From the NCBI RefSeq assembly GCF_031458325.1, contig NZ_JAVDYG010000001.1, forward strand, positions 2,356,001 to 2,420,000: a DNA stretch of 64,000 nucleotides, given 5' to 3'. Made by a program: the position numbers and the translations under genes. The stretch is from Nocardioides marmoribigeumensis. Lineage in GTDB: Bacteria > Actinomycetota > Actinomycetes > Propionibacteriales > Nocardioidaceae. Each line of letters begins with the position of its first letter. The first letter of the stretch is position 1. Under the pieces are notes generated by a model. The model saw only the letters and a list, made by a program, of their open reading frames with translations. It was not told the origin of the DNA and did not search any database. Positions 24,040 through 32,102 of this stretch are shown here, piece by piece.

Positions 24040-24923
24040 CGGACCGTTCGTTCCGGATCCTGGTCAACCCGCTCTCCGGTGGCGGGACGGCGCCGGAGAA
24101 GGTGCGGCAGGTCTCCGAGCTCCTGGTGCGCGCCGGGGCACGGGTGTCGGTCGAGCAGAGCCGGGACGCCGCGCACAGCCAGGCGGTCGCCACCGACGCG
24201 GTGGAGCGCGGCGAGGTGGTCGTGGCGGCCGGTGGTGACGGCATGCTCGCCTCGATCGCCGGCACCGTCGTCGCGGCCGGCGGCACCCTCGGCATCGTCC
24301 CGTCGGGCCGCGGCAACGACTTCGCCCGCATGCTCCGGCTCGAGGGGACCCCGGAGGGCGTGGCGCACTGCCTGCTCGAGGGCGACCCCACGCCGGTCGA
24401 CGTGATCGAGGTGGCCGACGGGGCGGGCGCGACGACCGTCGTGCTCGGCAGCCTCTACGCCGGGGTCGACTCGCTGGCCTCCGAGATCGTGGACCGCTCG
24501 CGGCGGATGCCCGCGGCGCTGCAGTACCCCTCGGCCGCGGTCCGCGCGCTGGCGTCGTACCAGCCGGTGGAGTTCCACGTGACGGTCGACGCGCGCACGC
24601 ACGTGCAGGAGGCGTTCAACGTCGTGGTGGCCAACTCGGGCTACTACGGCTCCGGCATGCACATCGCGCCGATGGCCGACGTGCACGACGGTGTCCTCGA
24701 CGTGGTCGTGCTGCCCGCCGGCTCGCGGCTCTCGATGATCCGCCGCCTGCCCAAGGTGTACGACGGCTCGCACGTCGAGCTCGACGGCGTCACCGTCCTG
24801 CACGGCTCGCAGGTGCGCGTGGCCGGGGAGGGCGTGGTCGGGTACGGCGACGGCGAGCGGATCGGTCCGCTCCCGCTCACCGCGACGGTGCGCCCCGGGG
24901 CGCTGCGGCTGCTCCTGCCCTGA
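24036..24923 (+). CDS. Diacylglycerol/lipid kinase (DagK/YegS type)
   Basis: A 295-residue soluble lipid kinase of the DAGK catalytic family. It carries VNPLSGGGTA (10-19), the nucleotide-binding GGDGMLASIAG motif, and VPSGRGNDFARML. The C-terminal beta-sandwich contains MHIAPMADVHDGVLDVVV. It phosphorylates diacylglycerol to phosphatidic acid; the positional counterpart Rv2252 has been described as a lipid kinase linked to phosphatidylinositol mannoside supply. The GTG start overlaps the flavoprotein stop (GTGA), so the two are coupled. Confidence 0.9.
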   Translation: MTDRSFRILVNPLSGGGTAPEKVRQVSELLVRAGARVSVEQSRDAAHSQAVATDAVERGEVVVAAGGDGMLASIAGTVVAAGGTLGIVPSGRGNDFARMLRLEGTPEGVAHCLLEGDPTPVDVIEVADGAGATTVVLGSLYAGVDSLASEIVDRSRRMPAALQYPSAAVRALASYQPVEFHVTVDARTHVQEAFNVVVANSGYYGSGMHIAPMADVHDGVLDVVVLPAGSRLSMIRRLPKVYDGSHVELDGVTVLHGSQVRVAGEGVVGYGDGERIGPLPLTATVRPGALRLLLP

Positions 24924-25077
24924 CCGTTCGCCCGGGGGGAGGTCGCCCGTCCGGTCCTTTTAGTGACAAAGTGGACAAATGCCACCTACCCTTGTGCTAG
25001 CCGCTCGAGGGAGCGGACCTGGTCGGAGGGAGCAGGTCCGTGCGGCGCCTGGCTCGGTCGTGCAGGAGGCACCCACC

Positions 25078-25641
25078 GTGAATCGCACCTTCCGTCAAGG
25101 CCTGCTCTCGGCCGTCACCGGCCTGCTGGTCGGGGTGGCCTACCAGGTCGCCATGGTCCGCACCGGCAGCTGTGCCGGCTACGTCTCGCTCGTCGGGGGC
25201 GCGGACGGCTGCTCCGCCGTCGCCGACGGCACCGCCGGGCTCAACGCCTTCGCGCTGGCCACGCTGGTCCTGACCGTCGTGACCGGCCTGGTCGCGGCCC
25301 GTCGCTACGCCGAGGAGGAGGGCTTCCTCTCGCTCGGTGACACCTTCCTCGCCATCGGCACGATGGTGGTGGTGGTCGAGGCGGTCTTCTTCGCTGTCTC
25401 CGGGCTGTGGGTCGGCCTGGCCTACGGCGTCGCGGGGGTGGCGCTCACGCTCTTCGCGCTCAAGCAGGACCGGCAGACCGCCGTCGCGGTGGCGGCGATC
25501 ATGAGCCTGTTCGTCGGGACGTGGATGTACTCCGACAGCAGTGCCCTGCTGCTCGGCCTGACCCCGTCGGTCCTGTGGGTGCTCGGCGCGCTGGCCTACA
25601 CCAGCAGCCTGCGCAGTGGGGAGAGCCTCGCCCTCGACTGA
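25078..25641 (+). CDS. Polytopic membrane protein of unknown function
   Basis: I do not recognise a family. The 187-residue protein begins VNRTFRQGLLSAVTGLLVGVAYQ and has about six hydrophobic spans. Two cysteines lie in the first loop (GSCAGYVSLVGGADGCSAV), which could form a disulfide outside the membrane, and a charged RRYAEEEGFLSLGD loop follows. The GTG at 25078 has AGGAGG 8 nt upstream. It is separated from dagK by 154 bp that include a TGGACA-N17-TGCTAG promoter-like pair, so it is probably its own unit. Confidence 0.72.
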   Translation: MNRTFRQGLLSAVTGLLVGVAYQVAMVRTGSCAGYVSLVGGADGCSAVADGTAGLNAFALATLVLTVVTGLVAARRYAEEEGFLSLGDTFLAIGTMVVVVEAVFFAVSGLWVGLAYGVAGVALTLFALKQDRQTAVAVAAIMSLFVGTWMYSDSSALLLGLTPSVLWVLGALAYTSSLRSGESLALD

Positions 25642-26032
25642 CCCAGATCGTGGGGGTGGCGGCCATCGTGCTCGCCGGACCGTCGTCCTCACAGGTGCGT
25701 CTCCCGGGCGCGGCGGAGTCCCAGCTGCCCCCTGCCCGCTCAGGTGGGACGCACCGGAGCCGGGTGTCTCCCACCTCTCCATCCCGGCTCCAGCCTCCGG
25801 CGGCACGAGCGGCAGGTCGATGCCCGACGGGGCGACACCGGCTGCTGGGCGACGGGCGATGTGGAGGATCGTCCGCCGCCCGACGGGCGGGCGGCGGTGT
25901 GGGCCGGCAGGCACACGCCGGACGTGGGTGCGACCCAGCCACCACGTCCGGGGGCCGGGTCTCGCCGCCGTCCGTTCCCTGCGCCGGGGTCTCCCACGTC
26001 CCGGCGCAGGAGCCCGCCCTAGGCTCGGCCCC
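25642..26032 (+). other. Structured, non-coding leader before the CDF transporter (391 bp)
   Basis: No plausible gene is seen. The DNA can form several strong hairpins. GGAGCCGGG/CCCGGCTCC (25756-25764/25783-25791) and AGGTGGGA/TCCCACCT (25742-25749/25769-25776) interlock, so only one can form at a time. A 10-bp hairpin CCGGACGTGG/CCACGTCCGG lies at 25918-25951. The first could simply be the terminator of the upstream gene; mutually exclusive stems ahead of a metal-efflux gene also fit an RNA switch. I could not match it to the cobalamin, NiCo/czcD or Mn consensus. Confidence 0.45.
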
Positions 26033-26956
26033 GTGGGACACGGGCATGGCCACGACTGGGCCGCCGGACGGGCGGAGGACCGCCGCCGGCTGAGGTACGT
26101 CCTGGCGATCACCCTGTCCGTGCTGGCCGTCGAGGTGGTCGGCTCCCTGGCCACGGGCTCCCTGGCGCTCCTGGCCGACGCCGGCCACATGCTGACCGAC
26201 TCCGCCGCGGTCGCGATCGCGCTCTCGGCCTCCCACCTCGCGGCGCTGCCGTCCACGGACCGTCGTACCTTCGGCCTCCAGCGCGCCGAGATCCTCGCCG
26301 CCCTCGCCAACGCCGTGGTCCTGCTCGCGCTGTGCGGCTTCCTCGTCGTGGAAGGCGTACGCCGGCTGGCCGACCCGCACCCCGTCGACGGCGGGCCGAT
26401 GCTGGCCGTGGCCGGACTGGGGCTGCTGGGCAACCTGGTCGCGCTCCGGCTGCTGAGCACCCGCAAGGAGTCCTCGCTCAACCTGCGCGCGGCCTACCTC
26501 GAGGTGCTCACCGACCTCCTGGGCTCCGTCGCCGTCCTCGTCGCCGCGCTGGTGGTGCTCACCACCGGCGTCGACCGGGCCGATCCCGTCGCGACGCTGC
26601 TGGTGGCCGCGATGGTGCTGCCGCGCTCCTTCCTGCTGCTGCGCGAGGCCGTCGACGTGCTCCTCGAGGCGACCCCGCGCGACGTCGACGTCGACGAGCT
26701 GCGCTCCCGGCTGAGCGGGATCCACGGGGTCGTGGAGGTGCACGACCTGCACGTGTGGACCATCACCAGCGGCGTGCCGTCCCTGTCGGCCCACGTCGTG
26801 GTCGAGGACGGGGCGCTGGCGTCCCGCGGGCTCGGCGCGCTGCTCGACGAGCTGTGCGCGTGCGTGGGCGACGACTTCGACGTCGAGCACGTGACCTTCC
26901 AGGTCGAGCCGCGGTCCCACCGCGAGCACGAGGACCTGGGGCACCACCACCCCTGA
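26033..26956 (+). CDS. Cation diffusion facilitator (Zn/Co/Cd exporter)
   Basis: A 307-residue CDF-type metal/H+ antiporter with six membrane spans. The N-terminus is His-rich (GHGHGHDW), the first metal site is LLADAGHMLTDSAA (TM2), and the second site lies in LEVLTDLLGSVAVLVAA (TM5). The cytosolic C-terminal domain with HGVVEVHDLHVWTITSG and HVVVED follows, then a terminal histidine cluster (LGHHHP). It exports Zn2+ or a similar divalent cation. The GTG at 26033 has no clear ribosome site, so a leaderless or structured-leader start is possible. Monocistronic, followed by a terminator. Confidence 0.88.
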   Translation: MGHGHGHDWAAGRAEDRRRLRYVLAITLSVLAVEVVGSLATGSLALLADAGHMLTDSAAVAIALSASHLAALPSTDRRTFGLQRAEILAALANAVVLLALCGFLVVEGVRRLADPHPVDGGPMLAVAGLGLLGNLVALRLLSTRKESSLNLRAAYLEVLTDLLGSVAVLVAALVVLTTGVDRADPVATLLVAAMVLPRSFLLLREAVDVLLEATPRDVDVDELRSRLSGIHGVVEVHDLHVWTITSGVPSLSAHVVVEDGALASRGLGALLDELCACVGDDFDVEHVTFQVEPRSHREHEDLGHHHP

Positions 26957-26999
26957 GGACCCCCGGCGTCCGGAAGGGCCCGGACGGGCCCGGACGCGG

Positions 27000-27035
27000 C
27001 AGGGCGCGGGCGGCCCGGAGGTCGCCCGCGCCCTG
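27000..27035. terminator. Bidirectional hairpin terminator
   Basis: A 13-bp perfect stem CAGGGCGCGGGCG / CGCCCGCGCCCTG with a 10-nt loop, between the convergent CDF gene and the secreted-protein gene. Confidence 0.7.
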
Positions 27036-27089
27036 TGCGTGCGGTGCGTGCGGTGCGTGCGGTGCGTGCGGTGGGTGCGGTGGGTGCGG
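27036..27089. repeat. Six 9-bp tandem repeats
   Basis: Four TGCGTGCGG units followed by two TGGGTGCGG units, immediately next to the terminator and 15 bp before the stop of the convergent secreted-protein gene. Non-coding microsatellite-like repeat. Confidence 0.9.
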
Positions 27090-27103
27090 TGTGGTCGACG
27101 GGG

Positions 27104-28210
27104 TCAGAGGCCGAGGCCCCCGAGGCCCCCGAGGAGACCGCCGAGCGTGTCGGTGACCACCGTGGTCGTCCCGGCGTCGCCGACGACGCCGGTGACGGCG
27201 TCCTGCAGCAGGACGAACAGGTCGGTCGGGTCCGAGGGGACCGTCCCGCTGTTCAGTCCCGCCAGGGTGGTGAACAGGGTGGTCAGCTGCGGCGCCGCCG
27301 CGGCGAGCTGGTCGGTGACGGCGTCGACCGCCGCGCTGAGCGCGGCCACACCGGCCGCACCCGTGGACGGGTCGAAGGCGGTCAGGGTCGTGACCAGCGT
27401 CTGCAGGGTGGACCGGAGGTCGGCGAGGTCACCGGTCGCCGGCACCGGCATCCCGGCGGTGGCGTTGCCCAGCAGTCCCTCGATGAGCGCTTGGAGCGCC
27501 GCGGGGTCGCCGCCGGCGGTCTGCAGCTGGGTGACGAGCTCCTCGACCGACATCTGCAGCGCGCTCGGGTCGAGCGCGTCGAGCTGCGCCATGATCTGGT
27601 CGAGCTGCTCCGGCGTGGCGCCGGGGACCTGGGCCAGCAGCTGGTCGATCGCAGCCTGCGCGGTGTCGGAGGCCGTGGTCAGCGCCGCGAGCAGCGTGGG
27701 CGGCAGCGGGCTGCTGGAGGGCTCGCCCGTGGAGCCGCCGGTGGAGCCGCCGGTGGACCCGCCGGTGGACCCGCCGGTGGACCCGCCGGTCGAGCCGCCG
27801 GACGTGGTGTCCTCGTAGCCGGCCTTGGTCTCCTGGCCCTTGGTGGTGGCGTCCGCCTGCTTCTTGGCGGCGCTGCACCAACGCGACATCTGGGCGCGCT
27901 GGGCCTTGAGGTTGCGCGTGGCCAGCTTGTGCCGGCGCGTGGCCTTCTTGAGCGCCTTCCTGGCCTTGGTCTTGGCCTTCTTGCCGTGGGCCTTCTTGAC
28001 CTTCTTGGCGGCCTTCTTCTTCTTCGCCGTGGCCTTCTTCAGCGCGGACGTCGCGTGGCGCACGTCCTGCCGCTCGTGCCGGCAGTGCTGCGCGGCGGTC
28101 ATCGAGTCGGCCTGCGCGACCGAGACCAGGCCGGGCCCGGCGATCAGCGCGATGGCGGTGACGATGCCGGCGACGGCGCGCGCGACGAGTCCCTGGTGTC
28201 CCTGGTGCAT
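27104..28210 (-). CDS. Secreted protein with Lys-rich coiled coil and GGST linker
   Basis: I recognise no family. The 368-residue protein has a signal peptide (ARAVAGIVTAIALIAGPGLV, AQA cleavage near residue 34). Next is a strongly basic segment of about 60 residues made of Ala/Lys runs (KKATAKKKKAAKKVKKAHGKK), probably a helical coiled coil that could bind wall polymers or nucleic acid. Two cysteines flank it (QHCRH and RWCSA). Six GGST repeats form a linker, and a helical Ala/Leu/Thr-rich C-terminal domain ends GGLLGGLGGLGL. The ATG at 28210 has GGGAGA upstream. Separate transcription unit with a 14-bp palindrome 73 bp upstream. Confidence 0.75.
   Translation of the reverse strand: MHQGHQGLVARAVAGIVTAIALIAGPGLVSVAQADSMTAAQHCRHERQDVRHATSALKKATAKKKKAAKKVKKAHGKKAKTKARKALKKATRRHKLATRNLKAQRAQMSRWCSAAKKQADATTKGQETKAGYEDTTSGGSTGGSTGGSTGGSTGGSTGGSTGEPSSSPLPPTLLAALTTASDTAQAAIDQLLAQVPGATPEQLDQIMAQLDALDPSALQMSVEELVTQLQTAGGDPAALQALIEGLLGNATAGMPVPATGDLADLRSTLQTLVTTLTAFDPSTGAAGVAALSAAVDAVTDQLAAAAPQLTTLFTTLAGLNSGTVPSDPTDLFVLLQDAVTGVVGDAGTTTVVTDTLGGLLGGLGGLGL
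27728..27799 (-). repeat. Six 12-bp units encoding (GGST)6
   Basis: Plus-strand period GGTGGACCCGCC or GGTGGAGCCGCC, six copies, in frame, forming the flexible linker between the basic helix and the C-terminal domain. Confidence 0.9.
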
Positions 28211-28282
28211 GCGTGGTTCTCCCTCACCCCGAGCGGGGACCCCTCCCCGTCTCTTCCGCCGCCCAGGATGCCAGTCGATTCA

Positions 28283-28296
28283 TGGTCATATGACCA
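28283..28296. promoter_or_regulatory. 14-bp perfect palindrome TGGTCATATGACCA
   Basis: Uninterrupted palindrome in an AT-richer patch between fadH's stop and the secreted-protein start, 73 bp before the latter. Candidate operator; no regulator can be assigned. Confidence 0.5.
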
Positions 28297-28377
28297 GTTC
28301 GGGACCTTGGGCCCGAGTCTTTACCTTCCGGTCCGGTCCGGGGAGGCGGGGGAGCCCGGGGCGATGCTGGGGGAGGC

Positions 28378-30387
28378 TCAGAGCCGGGCGGCGACCTCGG
28401 TGCCCTGCTTGATCGCCCGCTTGGCGTCGAGCTCGGCCGCCACGTCGGCCCCACCGACGAGGTGGGCGGCGACACCCCGCTCGACCAGCTCGTCGTACAG
28501 CCCGCGGACGGACTCCTGGCCCGCACAGACCACGACGTGGTCGACGTCGAGCACGCGCGGCTCGCCGTCGACGGTGACGTGCAGCCCCGCGTCGTCGACC
28601 AGGTCGTAGGTCGCGCCGGTCACGTGGTGCACCCCGGAGTCCTTGAGCACGATGCGGTGGGCCCACCCGGAGGTGCGGCCCAGGTCCTTGCCGATCATGC
28701 TGGTCCTGCGCTGCAGCAGCCACACCTCGCGTGCGGGAGTGCGGTCCTTCTTGGCGGTCAGGCCACCGCGGTCGACCGACGGGTCCCCGACGCCCCAGTG
28801 GGCCAGCCACTCGTCGAGGTCCTCCTCGGTGTGGGTCAGGAAGACGCTCAGGTCGACCCCGATCCCGCCGGCGCCGACCACGGCCACCCGCTGCCCGACC
28901 TCGACCCGGCCACCCAGCACGTCGTCGTACGCCACGACCTTGGGGTGGTCGCTCCCCGGGAGGTCGAGACGCCGCGGCTCGACCCCGGTGGCGACCACGA
29001 CGTCGTCGTACGCCGCGAGGTCGTCGGCGGCCACGCGGTGGCCCGTGCGCACGTCGACGCCCAGCACCTCGAGGCGCCGGGAGTAGTAGCGCAGGGTCTC
29101 GGCGAACTCCTCCTTGCCCGGGACGCGCATGGCGTAGCGGAACTGGCCGCCGAGCTCCTCCTCGGCCTCGAAGAGGGTCACGCGGTGACCACGCTCGGCG
29201 GCGTTGAGCGCGGCGGCGAGCCCGGCGGGTCCGGCACCGACGACCGCGACCTGCTTGGCGCGCGTGCGCGGCACCGGCAGCAGGACCAGCTCGGTCTCGT
29301 GGCAGGCGCGCGGGTTGACCAGGCACGAGGCCCGCTTGGCCGAGAAGGTGTGGTCCAGGCAGGCCTGGTTGCAGGCGATGCAGGTGTTGATCTCGTCGGC
29401 GCGACCCTCGGCCGCCTTGTTCACGAAGTTCGGGTCGGCCAGGAACGGCCGGGCCATGGAGACCAGGTCCGCGCTGCCGTCGGTGAGGAGCTGCTCGCAC
29501 ACCTCGGGGGTGTTGATCCGGTTGGACGCGCAGACCGGGATGCCGACCTCCTCGCGGAGGCGCTTGGTCGTCCAGGCGAACGCCGCCCGGGGGACCTGAG
29601 TGAGGATCGTGGGGACGCGGGCCTCGTGCCACCCGATGCCGGTGTTGATGATCGAGGCGCCGGCGTCCTCGACCCGGTGGGCCAGCTCGACGGTCTCGTC
29701 CCAGGTCTGGCCGTCGTCGACCAGGTCGAGCAGGGACATGCGGTACATCACGATGAGGTCGTCACCGACGGCCTCGCGGATGCGCCGCACGATCTCGACC
29801 GGGAAGCGCATCCGCTTGTCGGCGGTGCCGCCCCACTCGTCGTCGCGCTTGTTCACCCGCGCGGCGAGGAACTGGTTGATCAGGTAGCCCTCGGACCCCA
29901 TCACCTCGACGGCGTCGTAGCCGGCCTTGCGGGCGAGATCGGCGGAGCGCACGAAGTCGGAAATTGTCTGCTCGACCATTCTCCCGCTCATCCCGGACGC
30001 CTTGAAGGGCGTGATGGGGGACTTGCTGGGGCTCGCGCTGACGGAGAACGGCGTGTAGCCGTAGCGCCCGGCGTGCAGCAGCTGCAGCGCGATCTTGCCG
30101 CCCTCGGCGTGCACCGCCTCGGTCACGCGCTGGTGCCGCGCCGCGTTGAGGCGTGTGGTCATCTGCGAGCCGAACGGCAGCAGCCACCCACGCACGTTGG
30201 GGGCGTAGCCGCCGGTGACGATCAGCCCGGCGCCCCCGCGGGCGCGCTCGGCGAAGTACGCCGCCAGCTCGTCGACGTGCCACGGGCGGTCCTCGAGCCC
30301 GGTGTGCATCGACCCCATGACCGTGCGGTTGCGCAGCGTCCCGCCGCGGACCTCGAGCGGCGACAGCAGGGTGGGGTAGGGGTTCAT
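28378..30387 (-). CDS. fadH: NADPH-dependent 2,4-dienoyl-CoA reductase
   Basis: A 669-residue iron-sulfur flavoprotein reducing 2,4-dienoyl-CoA during breakdown of unsaturated fatty acids. The N-terminal TIM barrel (OYE-like, FMN) spans residues 1-330 with QLLHAGRYGY and EVMGSEGYLINQFL. The 4Fe-4S cluster cysteines are C336, C339, C343 and C355. The FAD/NADPH half has VAVVGAGPAGLAAALNAAERG and VAVVGAGGIGVDLS. Length matches E. coli FadH. The ATG at 30387 overlaps the padR stop (ATGA). It completes the beta-oxidation set with fadA and fadB found 3.5 kb away. Confidence 0.93.
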   Translation of the reverse strand: MNPYPTLLSPLEVRGGTLRNRTVMGSMHTGLEDRPWHVDELAAYFAERARGGAGLIVTGGYAPNVRGWLLPFGSQMTTRLNAARHQRVTEAVHAEGGKIALQLLHAGRYGYTPFSVSASPSKSPITPFKASGMSGRMVEQTISDFVRSADLARKAGYDAVEVMGSEGYLINQFLAARVNKRDDEWGGTADKRMRFPVEIVRRIREAVGDDLIVMYRMSLLDLVDDGQTWDETVELAHRVEDAGASIINTGIGWHEARVPTILTQVPRAAFAWTTKRLREEVGIPVCASNRINTPEVCEQLLTDGSADLVSMARPFLADPNFVNKAAEGRADEINTCIACNQACLDHTFSAKRASCLVNPRACHETELVLLPVPRTRAKQVAVVGAGPAGLAAALNAAERGHRVTLFEAEEELGGQFRYAMRVPGKEEFAETLRYYSRRLEVLGVDVRTGHRVAADDLAAYDDVVVATGVEPRRLDLPGSDHPKVVAYDDVLGGRVEVGQRVAVVGAGGIGVDLSVFLTHTEEDLDEWLAHWGVGDPSVDRGGLTAKKDRTPAREVWLLQRRTSMIGKDLGRTSGWAHRIVLKDSGVHHVTGATYDLVDDAGLHVTVDGEPRVLDVDHVVVCAGQESVRGLYDELVERGVAAHLVGGADVAAELDAKRAIKQGTEVAARL

Positions 30388-30956
30388 CGTTCCTCCGTGG
30401 TGGTCGAGCCTGTCGGGACCTCGGTCGCGCCGTGGGCGTCGAGGTACTCACCGAGCCACTCGACCCAGAACTCCTCCATGCGGACGCCGCCGCGCAGGAC
30501 GAGGTAGTGGTCGAGGTCGGCACCCTCGAGCTCGTCGGGGTGGGGGTACTGCGTGGCGGCCATCTGCTCGTAGCCGGCCAGCCGGGTGGCGTGCTCGGCA
30601 CGCAGGGCGGCGACCTCGCGCAGCAGGGCCGCGCGGTCGCCGTACGACGCGGCGCGCAGCTTGACCGCGAGGTCGCTGCGGTGGGACTCGCGCAGGAGCG
30701 GCTCGCCCAGCCAGCGGCGCAGCTCGGCCCGCCCGGCCTCGGTGACCTCGTAGACGCGCTTGTCGGGGCGGCCGGACTGGGCGACGGCGGTCGAGACGAC
30801 CCAGCCGTCGGACTCCATGCGACCGAGCACGCGGTAGATCTGCTGGTGGGTGGCGGTCCAGAAGTAGCCGATCGAGCGGTCGAAGCGCCGGGTCAGGTCG
30901 AGCCCCGCGCCGGCACGCTCGCTGAGCGAGACGAGGATCGCGTGCTCGAGGGCCAT
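30384..30956 (-). CDS. PadR family transcriptional regulator
   Basis: A 190-residue PadR-s/vir_act regulator. The N-terminal winged helix is MALEHAILVSLSERAGAGLDLTRRFDRSIGYFWTATHQQIYRVLGRMESDGWV, followed by SGRPDKRVYEVTEAGRAELRRWL, which is diagnostic. The C-terminal helical domain serves dimerisation. It overlaps fadH by 4 bp, and two identical palindromes lie just upstream of its start, so it almost certainly controls its own fadH operon. The inducer is probably an acyl-CoA or aromatic compound (inference). Confidence 0.9.
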   Translation of the reverse strand: MALEHAILVSLSERAGAGLDLTRRFDRSIGYFWTATHQQIYRVLGRMESDGWVVSTAVAQSGRPDKRVYEVTEAGRAELRRWLGEPLLRESHRSDLAVKLRAASYGDRAALLREVAALRAEHATRLAGYEQMAATQYPHPDELEGADLDHYLVLRGGVRMEEFWVEWLGEYLDAHGATEVPTGSTTTEER

Positions 30957-30966
30957 GCGGAGGAGT

Positions 30967-31003
30967 ATGCAACGAGTTGCACAAGGCATGCAACGAGTTG
31001 CAC
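30967..31003. promoter_or_regulatory. Duplicated PadR operator, two ATGCAACGAGTTGCAC sites 21 bp apart
   Basis: Two identical 16-bp elements (30967-30982 and 30988-31003) each contain the palindrome TGCAAC-GA-GTTGCA. Their period is exactly 21 bp, two helical turns, so dimers would bind the same DNA face. They lie 11 to 47 bp before the padR ATG, overlapping the expected promoter, and reach the end of the convergent XRE gene. Confidence 0.8.
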
Positions 31004-31008
31004 TTCAC

Positions 31009-31215
31009 TCAGTCGGGGACGTACTCCAGCAGGTCGCCCGGCTGGCACTGCAGCTCGCGGCAGACCGCCTCGAGGGTGTGCAGGCGCACCGCCTTGGCCT
31101 TGCCGGTCTTGAGGATCGACAGGTTGGCGACCGTGATCCCGACCCGGTCGGCCAGCTCCGTGAGGGTCATCCGCCGCTCCAGCAGCATCCGGTCGAGCCG
31201 GACCTCGATCGCCAT
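31009..31215 (-). CDS. Small XRE/Cro-type regulator (YozG-like)
   Basis: A 68-residue single-domain helix-turn-helix protein: RMTLTELADRVGITVANLSILKTGKAKAVRLHTLEAVCRELQCQPGDLLEYVPD, shown here only to locate the HTH at residues 15-40. It matches the short Cro/C1 regulators that accompany DUF2975 membrane proteins. The start ATG overlaps the upstream DUF2975 stop (TGATG). Its stop is within 6 bp of the PadR operator. Likely autoregulates the pair. Confidence 0.88.
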   Translation of the reverse strand: MAIEVRLDRMLLERRMTLTELADRVGITVANLSILKTGKAKAVRLHTLEAVCRELQCQPGDLLEYVPD

Positions 31216-31967
31216 CAGACGGTGAGCTCCTGCTCGGCCTCGATCTCCGCGCCGCGGCGCAGCACCTCGGCGACCAGGACCACGAGCAGGCCCAGGGCGA
31301 CCGCGGACACGTTGAGCGAGCTCTCGGTGCCCGGCACGAGCATGGGCCCGGGTCCGCGGGACTGGAAGCCGTAGCCGAGCGCCTCGGGCCGGGTGAGCTG
31401 GCTGATGACCGGGTCGAGCAGCGCCATCGCGATGACCAGCCCCCCGATGCCGCGCAGCCGGTCGACCTGGCCGAAGGCGCGACCCGCGGCCCCGGCGCGC
31501 AGGAAGCGCGACAGCTGGAACAGCAGCAGCGAGAACAGGCCGGCCCAGACCGCGGTGCCCGCCATCTTGGCCGCCACGTAGGGGCTCCAGCCCGGAGGGA
31601 CCCGGAGGGCCAGGTCGCCGTCCATCACCGCCGAGACGGGCTCGACGTCGTTCTGGACCTCCACGCCCCGGAACCGGCCCGGGGACACCTCCTCGGCGCG
31701 GTCGCGGTCGAAGGCGAAGGCGGCGCAGTCGCCCGGCGGGTTGCGCCTGGCGGCGAAGACCGCCGGGTCGCAGACCTCGACGAAGAGCCGGACCGGCATC
31801 GAGATCGCGGAGTCGAGGTGGACGGGGCCCACCGCCTTGTGCAGCGGCAGCCCGGTCTGGCCGGTGAGCACGAGCGCGCCGACCACGACGGCGTAGACCG
31901 CGAACGCGGCGCTCACCACGGCCGCAACAAGGGCGACCCACGCCGCGGCGACGAATCCTCGGTGCAT
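31215..31967 (-). CDS. DUF2975 membrane protein
   Basis: A 250-residue membrane protein with four predicted spans, two near residues 5-35 and 125-155, two in the C-terminal third (IGGLVIAMALLDPVISQL and VSAVALGLLVVLVAEVL). A large extracytoplasmic loop holds two cysteines (EVCDP and PGDCAAF). DUF2975 proteins pair with a small XRE regulator, as here, and probably sense or modulate something at the membrane. The ATG at 31967 has GAGGAG 6 nt upstream. Function unknown. Confidence 0.82.
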   Translation of the reverse strand: MHRGFVAAAWVALVAAVVSAAFAVYAVVVGALVLTGQTGLPLHKAVGPVHLDSAISMPVRLFVEVCDPAVFAARRNPPGDCAAFAFDRDRAEEVSPGRFRGVEVQNDVEPVSAVMDGDLALRVPPGWSPYVAAKMAGTAVWAGLFSLLLFQLSRFLRAGAAGRAFGQVDRLRGIGGLVIAMALLDPVISQLTRPEALGYGFQSRGPGPMLVPGTESSLNVSAVALGLLVVLVAEVLRRGAEIEAEQELTV

Positions 31968-32070
31968 GAGACGCTCCTCGACATCGAGACGCGGCAAGTC
32001 CGCATCGAGAATCAATAAGATCATGTTGCTTTGCGATATGGCAAGGGCTGGGTTGGTGATCCCTCTGGCG

Positions 32071-32096
32071 ACCGTGACAGTTCTGCTGTCAGAATC
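32071..32096. promoter_or_regulatory. Copy A of a shared 26-bp regulatory element (before AMACR gene)
   Basis: Contains TGACAG-N5-CTGTCA (32075-32091) inside a longer conserved frame: ACCGTGACAGT, five variable bases, TGTCA, one base, AATC. The same frame with identical spacing recurs at 33764-33789 before fadA. It ends 6 bp before the ATG, so it either overlaps a -10 (CAGAAT) of a leaderless transcript or acts as an operator. Confidence 0.7.
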
Positions 32097-32102
32097 CGGG
32101 CC

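Noticed and set aside
25680-25800. Cobalamin riboswitch on either strand before the CDF gene
   Set aside because: Partial resemblance (CCGGTGCG, GGGAGACG) but the B12-box and helix order do not match, and the better match is on the wrong strand.
27036-27089. Replication or regulatory iterons
   Set aside because: The 9-bp repeats are non-coding, lie next to a terminator between convergent gene ends, and lack an AT-rich region or Rep gene.
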